64,000 nucleotides of DNA from Anaerovibrio lipolyticus LB2005 (GTDB taxonomy: Bacteria > Bacillota > Negativicutes > Selenomonadales > Selenomonadaceae). The DNA lies in NCBI RefSeq assembly GCF_000621545.1, contig NZ_JHYA01000007.1, forward strand, positions 62,001 through 126,000. Reading direction: 5' to 3'. Under the pieces are notes generated by a model, which saw only the letters and a list, made by a program, of their open reading frames with translations, ran no database searches and was not told the DNA's origin. The position numbers were made by a program, and so were the translations under genes. This document shows positions 9,501 through 17,880 of this stretch, in pieces (the first letter of the stretch is position 1; every line of letters starts with the position of its first letter).

Positions 9501-10356
9501 GGTTAACGAGTTTCTGTATAAGAGCGGCAACCGCATAAAGAAGCAGATTACCATTGCCAAGCCAAAGATTTTTATTCCTGTATTCCCTGGCACTAACTGT
9601 GAGTATGACTCTGCACGGGCCTTCGAGAGGGCCGGTGGCGATCCACAGACCCTGGTTATTCGCAATTTGACTCCTTCTGCAGTTGAGGAATCTGTAGAGG
9701 CCATTGTAAAGGGGATTAAGGATTCCCAGATTGTGATGCTGCCTGGTGGGTTCAGTGGCGGTGATGAGCCGGATGGCTCTGGTAAGTTCATTGCAGCTAT
9801 GTTCCGCAATCCTCGCATAAAGGATGCAGTCCATGAGCTTCTTCAGAAGCGTGATGGTCTGATGCTGGGTATCTGTAATGGCTTCCAGGCATTGATAAAA
9901 TTAGGATTGGTTCCTTATGGCGAAATTCGCGATCTGAATGATAGTTCCCCAACCCTTACTCATAACCAGATCGGCCGCCATGTATCATGTATGGTGCGCA
10001 CCAAGGTTGTGTCAAACCTTTCTCCGTGGTTTAACAATGTAAAGGTGGGAGATATATTCACCATTCCTGTTTCCCATGGCGAGGGTCGCTTTGTAGCTGA
10101 CAAAGCTGTTGTGGGCAAGCTCCGTATTAACGGTCAGATAGCCACCCAGTATGTGGGTTCTACTGGTGCTCCTTCAGCAGATATTCCATTTAATCCAAAT
10201 GGCTCTGTTAATGCCATCGAAGGTATTACAAGCCCTGATGGACGTGTGCTGGGCAAAATGGGGCATTCTGAGCGTATTGGTGGCTGTGTTGCCAAGAATG
10301 TTCCAGGCAAGCAGGATCAGCAGATCTTCGAGGCTGGAGTAGCCTATTACAAATAA
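6580..10356 (+). CDS. purL: Phosphoribosylformylglycinamidine synthase (single-chain)
   Basis: A 1258-residue FGAM synthase that converts FGAR, glutamine and ATP to FGAM in step four of purine synthesis. The N-terminal part holds the synthetase halves, including DTYWSDHCRHTTF, FKNETHNHPTEIEPFGGAATC and GGRTGRDGCGGATGSSKEH. The C-terminal part is a class-I glutaminase with nucleophile Cys1099 in GICNGFQ and His1166/Glu1168 in SHGEGRF. The chain therefore carries synthetase and amidotransferase together, unlike the split PurL-PurQ-PurS of Bacillus; this long form is common in Clostridia and Negativicutes. Start at ATG 6580 behind GGAGG at 6567-6571; the TTG one codon earlier is less likely. No other pur gene is adjacent. 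Confidence 0.97.
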   Translation: MTVRRIYVEKRQGFYDIPAQQLCDDLIESFRLTDLRAVRLFNRYDIEGLSDEEYATVKSVVFSEPPVDVVYEEKLPEFANSRMFAAEYLPGQYDQTADSAAQCVQLVTQKERPIIATARVVVLVGSIDDVTFAKIKDYYINAVESREAKLEKPESLEMKLKAPADVEVLTGFTSLSDSELKTFMNNRGFAMSFEDLKFCQNYFRDIEHRDPTITEIRVIDTYWSDHCRHTTFTTAIDSVGIEQGPYTPVIAQAYRQYQEDRNLVYSDEDRDVTLMDLAVIGMKVLRQQGKLEDLDKSEEINACSIVVNADIGGENEEWLVMFKNETHNHPTEIEPFGGAATCLGGAIRDPLSGRSYVYQAMRVTGAADPRRPVSETIKGKLPQKKITQGAAAGYSSYGNQIGLATGQVTEVYHEGFMAKRMEIGAVIAAAPKVNVVRQVPKKGDVVVLVGGRTGRDGCGGATGSSKEHTTESLTTAGAEVQKGNPPTERKIQRLFRIPVVSKMIKRCNDFGAGGVSVAIGELTDGLVINLDSVKKKYEGLDGTELAISESQERMAVVLDAGNVDDFIKYADEENLEATVVALVTDDRRLVMKWRGNNIVNLSRDFLDTNGVKQHIDVEVAAPAKEDCYFRRLPKKIEALGSDIEKAWLENLKDLNVCSQKGLAERFDSTIGGNTVLMPFGGTQQITPTEGMVAKLPVLGAETTTATAMTYGYNPYLMEWSPFHGALYAVVEAVAKMVALGGRADTIRMTFQEYFESLGRDAAKWGKPFSALLGALWAQHQFEIPAIGGKDSMSGTFMDMTVPPTLTAFAVDVMKADNAISPEFKYVGNKVYYVESLRNEFEMPDFTYLKKAYSKISQMIAEKKVFAASSVRMGGVAAAITKMCLGNNIGFKFSANMKKMDLFRADYGGIILELADNVDVKEALKGVRYIELGETTAVTSIVCGNAVITLADALKAYTNPLEKIFPTKIKIDKKPVNEFLYKSGNRIKKQITIAKPKIFIPVFPGTNCEYDSARAFERAGGDPQTLVIRNLTPSAVEESVEAIVKGIKDSQIVMLPGGFSGGDEPDGSGKFIAAMFRNPRIKDAVHELLQKRDGLMLGICNGFQALIKLGLVPYGEIRDLNDSSPTLTHNQIGRHVSCMVRTKVVSNLSPWFNNVKVGDIFTIPVSHGEGRFVADKAVVGKLRINGQIATQYVGSTGAPSADIPFNPNGSVNAIEGITSPDGRVLGKMGHSERIGGCVAKNVPGKQDQQIFEAGVAYYK

Positions 10357-10390
10357 AATACAGTTGAAAGCTTGTATGTAAAAAGTTTCA

Positions 10391-10437
10391 AATGTGCTTT
10401 CTGGTATCTCGTTGAGATTTCAGAAAGCACATTTTTT
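10391..10437 (+). terminator. Intrinsic terminator after purL
   Basis: A perfect 13-bp stem (AATGTGCTTTCTG at 10391-10403 with CAGAAAGCACATT at 10421-10433) followed by a T run. Confidence 0.93.
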
Positions 10438-10836
10438 CTGCCCTGAAAATTATTTTTTCAGTGTAAAATCAGTGATTACAAGTGCTCAGAATAATTGTTC
10501 AAAAAATTTTTTAAAAATTTTCAGAAGAAAGAAGGAATTTAGTTTATTATGGCGAAATATACACGCGAGGAAAAAGTTAATAGGCTTGGATGCGTTCCAA
10601 ATGCCAATATGGCAGAGGAAACCATCTATCAACTGCTCCTGGTAATATGAGTTTAGCCGCCGTACCTTAAGAGAGGATTCTTGTATGTGCTGCCAGACCA
10701 AGGAGAAAAGGTCGTGAATGGTATAGCACCTGTGATGGTTGGCACCATATTGCTGGAGCAACATTTTTGATTCGGGTATCATGTAGTTGCTTGCAGAGAG
10801 ATAGGCCAGGCTAAAAAATTAACTTCACCTTTTATG
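10438..10836 (+). other. Unexplained gap before glpK, with a possible decayed small ORF
   Basis: About 400 bases without a convincing gene. A short frame opens at ATG 10549 (MAKYTREEKVNRL..., 33 codons, stop at 10648-10650) behind a weak AAGGA. The sequence then stays open in the next frame (YEFSRRTLRED... to the TGA at 10715-10717) and again in the third (REWYSTCDGWHHIAG... to a TAA near 10813). Such a staircase of frames could be a frameshifted remnant of one Cys-rich protein of roughly 85-90 residues, or chance. No riboswitch class, tRNA or other RNA family was recognised. It could also be the untranslated leader of the glp transcript. Confidence 0.3.
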
Positions 10837-12399
<1,563 letters not shown>

Positions 12400-12455
12400 T
12401 CAAAAAAGATTAGTTTCTTAAATTAAGTTGTTCATTTTTTAAGAATTCAATTTCT

Positions 12456-12482
12456 GGTACCGGCCCCATCCGGGGCTGGTAC
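12456..12482 (+). other. GC-rich intercistronic hairpin between glpK and glpF
   Basis: The segments GTACCGGCCCC and GGGGCTGGTAC form an 11-bp stem with one G-U pair and a tight loop. There is no T run after it, so it is more likely an mRNA-stability or processing hairpin that could set glpK against glpF levels than a terminator. Confidence 0.6.
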
Positions 12483-12540
12483 TGGATATGAATTGCAGCA
12501 ATTATTTTTATTATTTTTTTGAAAGAAGAGGGATAAGAAA

Positions 12541-13269
12541 ATGGATAATTTGTTAGGCGAGTTCGTCGGCACTATGGTACTGATGGTATTTGGTTGCGGT
12601 GTTAATGCAAACATGACTTTGGCTAAGTGTTATGGTCGCGGTGGCGGCTGGATCTGCACAACCACTGGATGGTGTTTTGCAGTAGTAATGGGTGTTTACA
12701 CCTCTGTAGCTCTGGGCGCTCCTCAGGCTGATATCAATCCTTCCGTTACTATTGCCAAGACTTTGGCAGGCGTTTACACTTGGGATCAGTTTGCTGCTAC
12801 TTCCATCGTTCAGATTCTCGGTGGTATCCTCGGTGCAATCATTGTTTACCTGGCATATCTCCCACATTGGGCAGAGACTGAAGGCAGCAAGCTTGGTGTA
12901 TTCTCCACTGCAAATGCTTGCGGTAACCAGATGACTGGTTTCCTCGGCGAGTTTATCGCTACCTTCTTCCTGATGTTCGGTATCTGGTGCATCTTCTCCA
13001 AGGGTGTTCAGGGCTCCATCGGCCTTGCTCCTGGCTTTGGCCCTTATCTCGTAGGTTGCTTGATCTGGGCTCTTGGTCTTTCCCTTGGCGGCTGCACTGG
13101 TTATGCAATGAACGCTGCTCGTGACCTTGGTCCAAGAATTGCTCATGCAATCCTGCCAATTCCTGACAAGGGCGACGGCAACTGGGGTTATGCTTGGGTT
13201 CCAGTAGTAGCTCCTCTTTGCGGTGGTGTTGCAGCTTATGTTGTATCCAGCGCTCTCGGTATTATCTGA
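12541..13269 (+). CDS. glpF: Glycerol facilitator / aquaglyceroporin (MIP family)
   Basis: A 242-residue six-helix MIP channel for glycerol across the cytoplasmic membrane. The second half-helix box is followed by R-D as in glycerol-conducting members (MNAARDLGPRI), and the glpK and dha neighbours support glycerol as substrate. Both asparagine boxes depart from NPA: the first is NPS (DINPSVT) and the second is NAA, losing the proline of the helix cap. The two asparagines and the selectivity-filter arginine are kept. The length is slightly short for GlpF. Start at ATG 12541 behind GAAAGAAGAGG. The gene ends in a strong terminator, so the dha genes may have their own promoter. Confidence 0.92.
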   Translation: MDNLLGEFVGTMVLMVFGCGVNANMTLAKCYGRGGGWICTTTGWCFAVVMGVYTSVALGAPQADINPSVTIAKTLAGVYTWDQFAATSIVQILGGILGAIIVYLAYLPHWAETEGSKLGVFSTANACGNQMTGFLGEFIATFFLMFGIWCIFSKGVQGSIGLAPGFGPYLVGCLIWALGLSLGGCTGYAMNAARDLGPRIAHAILPIPDKGDGNWGYAWVPVVAPLCGGVAAYVVSSALGII

Positions 13270-13297
13270 TAGCATTTGCTAGTATGAGTTAATTAAA

Positions 13298-13335
13298 CAT
13301 CCCCACTTGTGGCTTCATAGGTGGGGATGCTTTTA
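13298..13335 (+). terminator. Intrinsic terminator after glpF
   Basis: CATCCCCAC (13298-13306) pairs with GTGGGGATG (13321-13329), followed by CTTTT. Confidence 0.88.
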
Positions 13336-13381
13336 TTAAACAGGGGTATTAGTTTTTATTAACTTTTCAGGAGGGATTTTT

Positions 13382-14371
13382 GTGAAGAAGCTTATTAACG
13401 AAGTTGTAAATGTTGAAGAGGAAATGATTCTTGGTTTGGTAAAATCTGCACCAGACAAGCTCCGTAAATTGGATTGCGGTACTGTTGTAGTAAGAGCCAA
13501 CAAGAAAGAAGGCAAGGTTGCATTGGTTTCCGGTGGCGGTAGTGGTCATGAGCCTGCACATGGCGGTTATGTTGGGGAAGGCATGCTGGATGGTGCAGTA
13601 GCAGGTGCTGTATTTACATCTCCTACTCCAGACCAGATTTATGAGGCCATTAAAGCTGTAGCAACTGATAAAGGTGTTCTCTGTATCGTAAAGAACTACA
13701 CTGGTGATATCATGAACTTTGAGATGGCTATTGATATGGCCAAGGATGAGGGTATCAAGGCTGATTATGTAGTAGTAAACGATGACGTTGCTGTTAAGGA
13801 TTCTCTTTATACAACTGGCCGTCGTGGCGTAGCTGGTACTGTTCTGGTACACAAGATTGCCGGTGCATTGGCAGAGAAGGGTGCTAGCCTGGAAGAGGTT
13901 AAGGCTGTAGCTGAAAAGGTTATTGCTAATGTTCGTACTATGGGTATGGCTATTACTGCTTGCACCATGCCAGCAGCTGGCAAGCCTGGTTTCGAGCTTG
14001 CTGACAACGAGATGGAAATCGGTATCGGTATCCATGGTGAGCCAGGTACTTCCCGTGAGGCTTTAAAGCCTGCTAATGCAATTGCTGAGGAGCTCCTCAA
14101 CAAGATTACTGATGATATTGACTTTGTTGGCAAGGAAGTAGCTGTTATTGTCAATGGCATGGGTGGTACTCCTCTCATGGAATTGTACATTGTTAACAAT
14201 TTCGTTCATGATTATCTGGACAAGAAGGGTATTAAGATTTATGATACTATGGTAGGAAACTATATGACATCTATCGAGATGGCTGGTTTCTCCATTACTC
14301 TGCTTCGTCTGGATGATGAACTTAAGTCCTTGTACAATGCAAAGGCAGATACACCAGCTCTGAAGCGCTAA
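13382..14371 (+). CDS. dhaK: PTS-type dihydroxyacetone kinase, substrate-binding subunit DhaK
   Basis: A 329-residue DhaK. It binds dihydroxyacetone covalently through a histidine, here H218 in GIGIHGEPG, and carries GGGSGHEPAH at 51-60 for the substrate pocket. With DhaL and DhaM it forms the phosphoenolpyruvate-dependent kinase that yields dihydroxyacetone phosphate. Start is GTG 13382, seven bases or so after AGGAGG. The next gene dhaL follows within 25-40 bases depending on its start. The glycerol dehydrogenase that would supply dihydroxyacetone is not in the window. Confidence 0.96.
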   Translation: MKKLINEVVNVEEEMILGLVKSAPDKLRKLDCGTVVVRANKKEGKVALVSGGGSGHEPAHGGYVGEGMLDGAVAGAVFTSPTPDQIYEAIKAVATDKGVLCIVKNYTGDIMNFEMAIDMAKDEGIKADYVVVNDDVAVKDSLYTTGRRGVAGTVLVHKIAGALAEKGASLEEVKAVAEKVIANVRTMGMAITACTMPAAGKPGFELADNEMEIGIGIHGEPGTSREALKPANAIAEELLNKITDDIDFVGKEVAVIVNGMGGTPLMELYIVNNFVHDYLDKKGIKIYDTMVGNYMTSIEMAGFSITLLRLDDELKSLYNAKADTPALKR

Positions 14372-14394
14372 TAAACTGAGGGGAGCTGTTTAAA

Positions 14395-15018
14395 ACGATT
14401 ACTAATGCACAGATGATTGACATCTTGAAGGCTATTGCTGCCAAGATCGATGAAGAAAAGGATTATCTCACTGAACTTGACAACGAGATTGCTGATGGTG
14501 ATCACGGTGTAAACATGGCTAAGGGTTTTGATGCAGTTGTAGCAAAATTGGACGCTATGGCTGGAAAGGATATTGGAAGTATCCTTAAAACAACTGGTAT
14601 GACACTGGTATCTACCGTTGGCGGTTCTGCCGGTCCTCTTTATGGTACTGCTTTTATGAAGGCTGGTGCCAAGCTGGCTGGCAAGAATGAAATGGATGGC
14701 AAGGACCTTGTTGATGCATTGGAGGCTGCAATTGGCGGTATCCAGATGCGTGGCAAGGCTACCACCGGCGAAAAGACCATGCTGGACGCTCTCTGCCCTG
14801 CTTTTGATGCATTGAAGGAAGGCATAGAGGCTGGTGAGGATCTTAAGGATGCTTTGGCTAAGGCTGTTAAGGCGGCTGAAGATGGTGTGGAGTACACCAA
14901 GACCATCAAGGCTACCAAGGGACGCGCAAGCTACATTGGTGACCGTAGTATTGGTCATCAGGACCCTGGCGCAACCTCCGCATTCTATATGCTGGAGACC
15001 CTGTTGGCAAACATCTGA
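14395..15018 (+). CDS. dhaL: PTS-type dihydroxyacetone kinase, ADP-binding subunit DhaL
   Basis: DhaL holds ADP as a cofactor that is rephosphorylated by DhaM and passes phosphate to dihydroxyacetone on DhaK. The DNEIADGDHGVNM segment carries the Mg-binding aspartates, and GGSAGPLYGTAF and RASYIGDRSIGHQDPG are family motifs. The first in-frame ATG is 14413, but it has no Shine-Dalgarno. A strong GAGGGGAG lies at 14378-14385, nine bases before an in-frame ACG (14395) and twelve before ATT (14398). DhaL proteins usually begin with a few residues before the AQM-like segment, so translation probably starts at one of these rare codons, or the C of ACG is a base error for ATG. I give 14395; ATG 14413 yields 201 residues. 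Confidence 0.9.
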   Translation, partial: TITNAQMIDILKAIAAKIDEEKDYLTELDNEIADGDHGVNMAKGFDAVVAKLDAMAGKDIGSILKTTGMTLVSTVGGSAGPLYGTAFMKAGAKLAGKNEMDGKDLVDALEAAIGGIQMRGKATTGEKTMLDALCPAFDALKEGIEAGEDLKDALAKAVKAAEDGVEYTKTIKATKGRASYIGDRSIGHQDPGATSAFYMLETLLANI

Positions 15019-15034
15019 TAATTAAGTTTTCTAG

Positions 15035-15072
15035 AGCCAGGCTTAGGGGAAGCTCCTGGGCCTGGCTTTTCT
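15035..15072 (+). terminator. Terminator-like hairpin between dhaL and dhaM
   Basis: AGCCAGGC (15035-15042) pairs with GCCTGGCT (15060-15067), with further pairing inside, then a short T run. The dhaM Shine-Dalgarno follows at once, so this probably gives partial termination and lowers dhaM relative to dhaKL. Confidence 0.75.
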
Positions 15073-15090
15073 TTTAAGGAGAATTGAAAT

Positions 15091-15477
15091 ATGGTTGGTG
15101 TAGTTATTGTTTCCCATAGCCAGACTTTGGCCGAGGGCGTAGTTGAATTGGCAAAACTGATGGCTTCTGATGCAAAGATTGTTGCAGCGGGCGGTCTTGA
15201 CGATGGTACTCCTGGTACCAGCTTTGAGAAGATTTACAATGCAGTTGAGGAAGTTTATTCTGATGACGGTGTTGCAGTTCTCATGGATATGGGCAGTGCT
15301 GTAATGACCACTGAAATGGTTATTGAGGCAATGGAAGGCCGTAAGATTGTTATGCTGGATGGTCCTGTTGTGGAAGGCGGCGTTGTAGTAGCCCTGGAAG
15401 CATCACTGGGTACTCCGTTGGAGGAGCTTCAGGAAAAGGTTGATGAAGCAAGAGATACTAAAAAATTAGATAACTGA
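15091..15477 (+). CDS. dhaM: Dihydroxyacetone kinase phosphotransferase subunit DhaM (EIIA domain only)
   Basis: A 128-residue mannose-type EIIA domain that carries phosphate from HPr to the ADP of DhaL. The phosphorylated histidine is H9 in VVIVSHS. The GSAVMTTEM segment is also typical. The protein consists of the EIIA domain alone, without the HPr and enzyme-I-like domains present in the longer E. coli DhaM, so general PTS proteins encoded elsewhere must supply phosphate. Start ATG 15091 behind AAGGAG. The gene ends the dha cluster before a clear terminator. Confidence 0.95.
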   Translation: MVGVVIVSHSQTLAEGVVELAKLMASDAKIVAAGGLDDGTPGTSFEKIYNAVEEVYSDDGVAVLMDMGSAVMTTEMVIEAMEGRKIVMLDGPVVEGGVVVALEASLGTPLEELQEKVDEARDTKKLDN

Positions 15478-15512
15478 TTGGTTTTACCAATATAACAATA
15501 CATAATATGAGG

Positions 15513-15554
15513 CTGCGGATATGTCTGTTTGATGTCATACATCCGCAGTTTTTT
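15513..15554 (+). terminator. Intrinsic terminator after dhaM
   Basis: CTGCGGAT (15513-15520) pairs with ATCCGCAG (15541-15548), followed by a six-T run. Confidence 0.88.
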
Positions 15555-15734
15555 CTTTATACATAATATGAAATAGTACCATAGTCTTTATAATAAAAAG
15601 AAAATTTACATGGCATATATAAATTAGACAACAAATTGGCTAAAAAAATTAGCAAAAGGATGATTTGAAATTGTTAAAATATTCCTTTTTCTTTACAAAA
15701 TATGCTATAATAAAGTAGTCGGGAGGGGTAGCGA

Positions 15735-16625
15735 TTGAAGTTAAGAGGAAGCTTATGTCTGTTGCTGGCAGCTTTTATTTGGGGTGTCACTTTTGTGGCC
15801 CAGCTGGTAGGAATGGACAATATTGGCCCCTTTACCTACGGCTTTGCCCGCTATGTGGTAGGCGTTATGGCCATATTTGTTATTTGGTATGGCTTTAGAG
15901 GAAAACGCCGTGATGCCAAGGAGCATGGTGAGTATTATTCAGGCTGGAAGGCTGGCATGGGTGCCGGCGTAATTATGTTTGTGGCTTCCGCCTTTCAGCA
16001 GTGTGCGCTGCAGTATACGACTGCCGGCAAAACAGCATTTATAACCTGCTTATATATTATTTTTGTCCCGATTATTTCGGTGGTCATAGGAAAAATATTG
16101 AAGCTGGAAAATTGGATAGGCGCCTTGGCAGCTCTTATTGGGCTATATTGCTTGTCCATAAAAGGAGATTTTGATTTAAATTACGGTGATGTTCTTGCTT
16201 TTATCTGCTCTATATTTTGGTCATTGCATATTATGTATATTGACCGTTTTGCAGATAAAAAGGATAACATAGATATATCGGCATCACAGCTGGTGGTTTG
16301 TGCTGTGCTTAACGGTATAGCCGCCTTTGCCATGGAGAGTGTAGTTTGGCAACACATTGTAGATGCTTGGTTTCCAATAGCTTTTGCCGGGGTAATGTCC
16401 TCCGGGATAGCCTTTACCTTGCAGATTGTGGGGCAGAGATATGCGGAACCAGCTCATGCAGCTATTATAATGAGTCTTGAGTCAGTGTTTGGTGCTGTGG
16501 GAGGTTGGTTCGTGCTTAATGAGCAAATGTCCCATATAGAAGTGTTTGGCTGTATGATGATGCTAATGGGGATGCTGATTACTCAGGGTAGCGTTATTAT
16601 AAGAAATCATTCGTTTAAAATATAG
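15735..16625 (+). CDS. EamA/DMT-superfamily transporter
   Basis: A 296-residue membrane protein with about ten transmembrane helices in two EamA repeats; the first repeat opens with LAAFIWGVTFVAQLVG and the second around residue 150 with GDVLAFICSIFWSLHIMYID. The drug/metabolite transporter superfamily usually exports small metabolites or amino acids; the substrate cannot be told. Start is TTG 15735, six bases after GGGAGGGG at 15721-15728. A TATAAT at 15706-15711 would be a -10 box, without a convincing -35 box. The ftsZ-like gene follows after about 50 bases without a terminator, so co-transcription is possible. Confidence 0.88.
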   Translation: MKLRGSLCLLLAAFIWGVTFVAQLVGMDNIGPFTYGFARYVVGVMAIFVIWYGFRGKRRDAKEHGEYYSGWKAGMGAGVIMFVASAFQQCALQYTTAGKTAFITCLYIIFVPIISVVIGKILKLENWIGALAALIGLYCLSIKGDFDLNYGDVLAFICSIFWSLHIMYIDRFADKKDNIDISASQLVVCAVLNGIAAFAMESVVWQHIVDAWFPIAFAGVMSSGIAFTLQIVGQRYAEPAHAAIIMSLESVFGAVGGWFVLNEQMSHIEVFGCMMMLMGMLITQGSVIIRNHSFKI

Positions 16626-16678
16626 TATAGTATAGAAGAAATAAAGGATTCTTTTACACTATGGGGAGGATTGTAAGG

Positions 16679-17869
16679 ATGACTGAATCTAATTCTTCAA
16701 TAAGAGGAGCAGTTGTTACTATAAAAATCGTTGGTGTCGGTGGTGGCGGCAATAATGTTTTGGCCCGTCTTGCTGAGGATGGCATGGACAAGAGCCAGCT
16801 TGTAGCTGTTAATACGGACGTGCGTCAGCTCAGAATCCTTGATGCTGCAGGTATTCCTGCAGTTTTGATAGGTGCAAATTTAACTAGAGGCCGTGGTACT
16901 GGTGGCGATCCTGAAAAAGGACAGTCAGCAGCTATTTCTGATGCGGATCAGATTGCAGAGGCAATTCAGGGAGCTGATTTAGTATTCATTACTGCTGGCA
17001 TGGGTAAAGGCGTTGGTACCGGTGCGGCACCTGTAGTGGCCAAGATTGCCCATGATATGGGCATCCTCACAGTAGGTATGGTAACATTACCATTTTCCCA
17101 TGAGGGCAGCCGTAAAATGGAAGTCGCACGGGATGGTGTAAAGCTCCTGCGTGAACACATGGATGCACTGGTTGAGGTTAAAAATGATAATATTCAGCGT
17201 CTGCCTGAGTTTAAACAGAAGTCTGTCGGTGAGTCCTTCAGCATGGTGGATGATGTATTGCGTCAGTCCATCAGCAGCATAGTGGAAATGATTCAGACCA
17301 CAGGCGTTATTAATGTGGATTTTGCAGATGTTACAACCATTTTTAAGAGTGGTGAGAACTGTGATGCTGTCATGGGTATGGGTGAGGGAGCCAATGCCTT
17401 GGAGGCTGTTCAGACTGCAATTAGTTCTCCGCTTATTGAGACATCCATTAAGGGTGCTCGTGGACTTATAGTAAATCTGACAGGCAGCAAGGATTTGCCT
17501 CTCCATGATGTTAGGGAAGCCAATGAATTCCTTTATGATAACACCCATCCGGATGTAGAGAATATTATTGGTTTGGTTGTTGATGATAATATGGGGGACA
17601 GAGTAAGAGCTACAGTTATAGCCACTAACTTTGACCCTGCTGTTCTTGCTGATAAAAACAGCATTGTAAAGCCAATTCAGTTTGGCAAGGTGGAAGCACC
17701 TAATCCTGTTCCACCGCTTTACGTGGATAAGAAGCCAGAGCCTCAGCCAGATGCAGAGGGAAATGTTCAGACCAATGATGGTCCTGAGCTTATTGGCTTT
17801 ATGAAGCGTCCTGCCCATATGGGAGGCAGCAGTGTAAATGCAGTTAAAATAGAAGAGAAGAAAGATTAA
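16679..17869 (+). CDS. Divergent FtsZ homologue (tubulin/FtsZ GTPase family)
   Basis: A 396-residue FtsZ-family protein. It has the N-terminal GGGGNN (21-26), VNTD (44-47), the TRGRGTGGDPEKG segment, and the T7 catalytic loop NVDFAD (212-217) with both acidic residues. The tubulin signature, normally GGGTGTG, reads GKGVGTG (109-115). The usual SNAVN after the first glycine box is NNVLAR. A linker rich in P, E and Q leads to a C-terminal LIGFMKRP that only loosely recalls the FtsA/ZipA-binding peptide. The locus lacks the usual division neighbours (ftsA, ftsQ, mur genes). I read it as a paralogue or a highly diverged FtsZ. Start ATG 16679 has GGGAGG nine bases before it; an in-frame ATG at 16661 precedes that site. 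tcdA begins 11 bases later. Confidence 0.85.
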   Translation: MTESNSSIRGAVVTIKIVGVGGGGNNVLARLAEDGMDKSQLVAVNTDVRQLRILDAAGIPAVLIGANLTRGRGTGGDPEKGQSAAISDADQIAEAIQGADLVFITAGMGKGVGTGAAPVVAKIAHDMGILTVGMVTLPFSHEGSRKMEVARDGVKLLREHMDALVEVKNDNIQRLPEFKQKSVGESFSMVDDVLRQSISSIVEMIQTTGVINVDFADVTTIFKSGENCDAVMGMGEGANALEAVQTAISSPLIETSIKGARGLIVNLTGSKDLPLHDVREANEFLYDNTHPDVENIIGLVVDDNMGDRVRATVIATNFDPAVLADKNSIVKPIQFGKVEAPNPVPPLYVDKKPEPQPDAEGNVQTNDGPELIGFMKRPAHMGGSSVNAVKIEEKKD

Positions 17870-17880
17870 TAAATAGATTT

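Noticed and set aside
10438-10836. Tested by eye for known riboswitches (cobalamin, glycine, c-di-GMP, SAM, TPP, FMN and others), SRP RNA, 6S RNA and RNase P RNA
   Set aside because: No conserved core of any of these families was recognisable.
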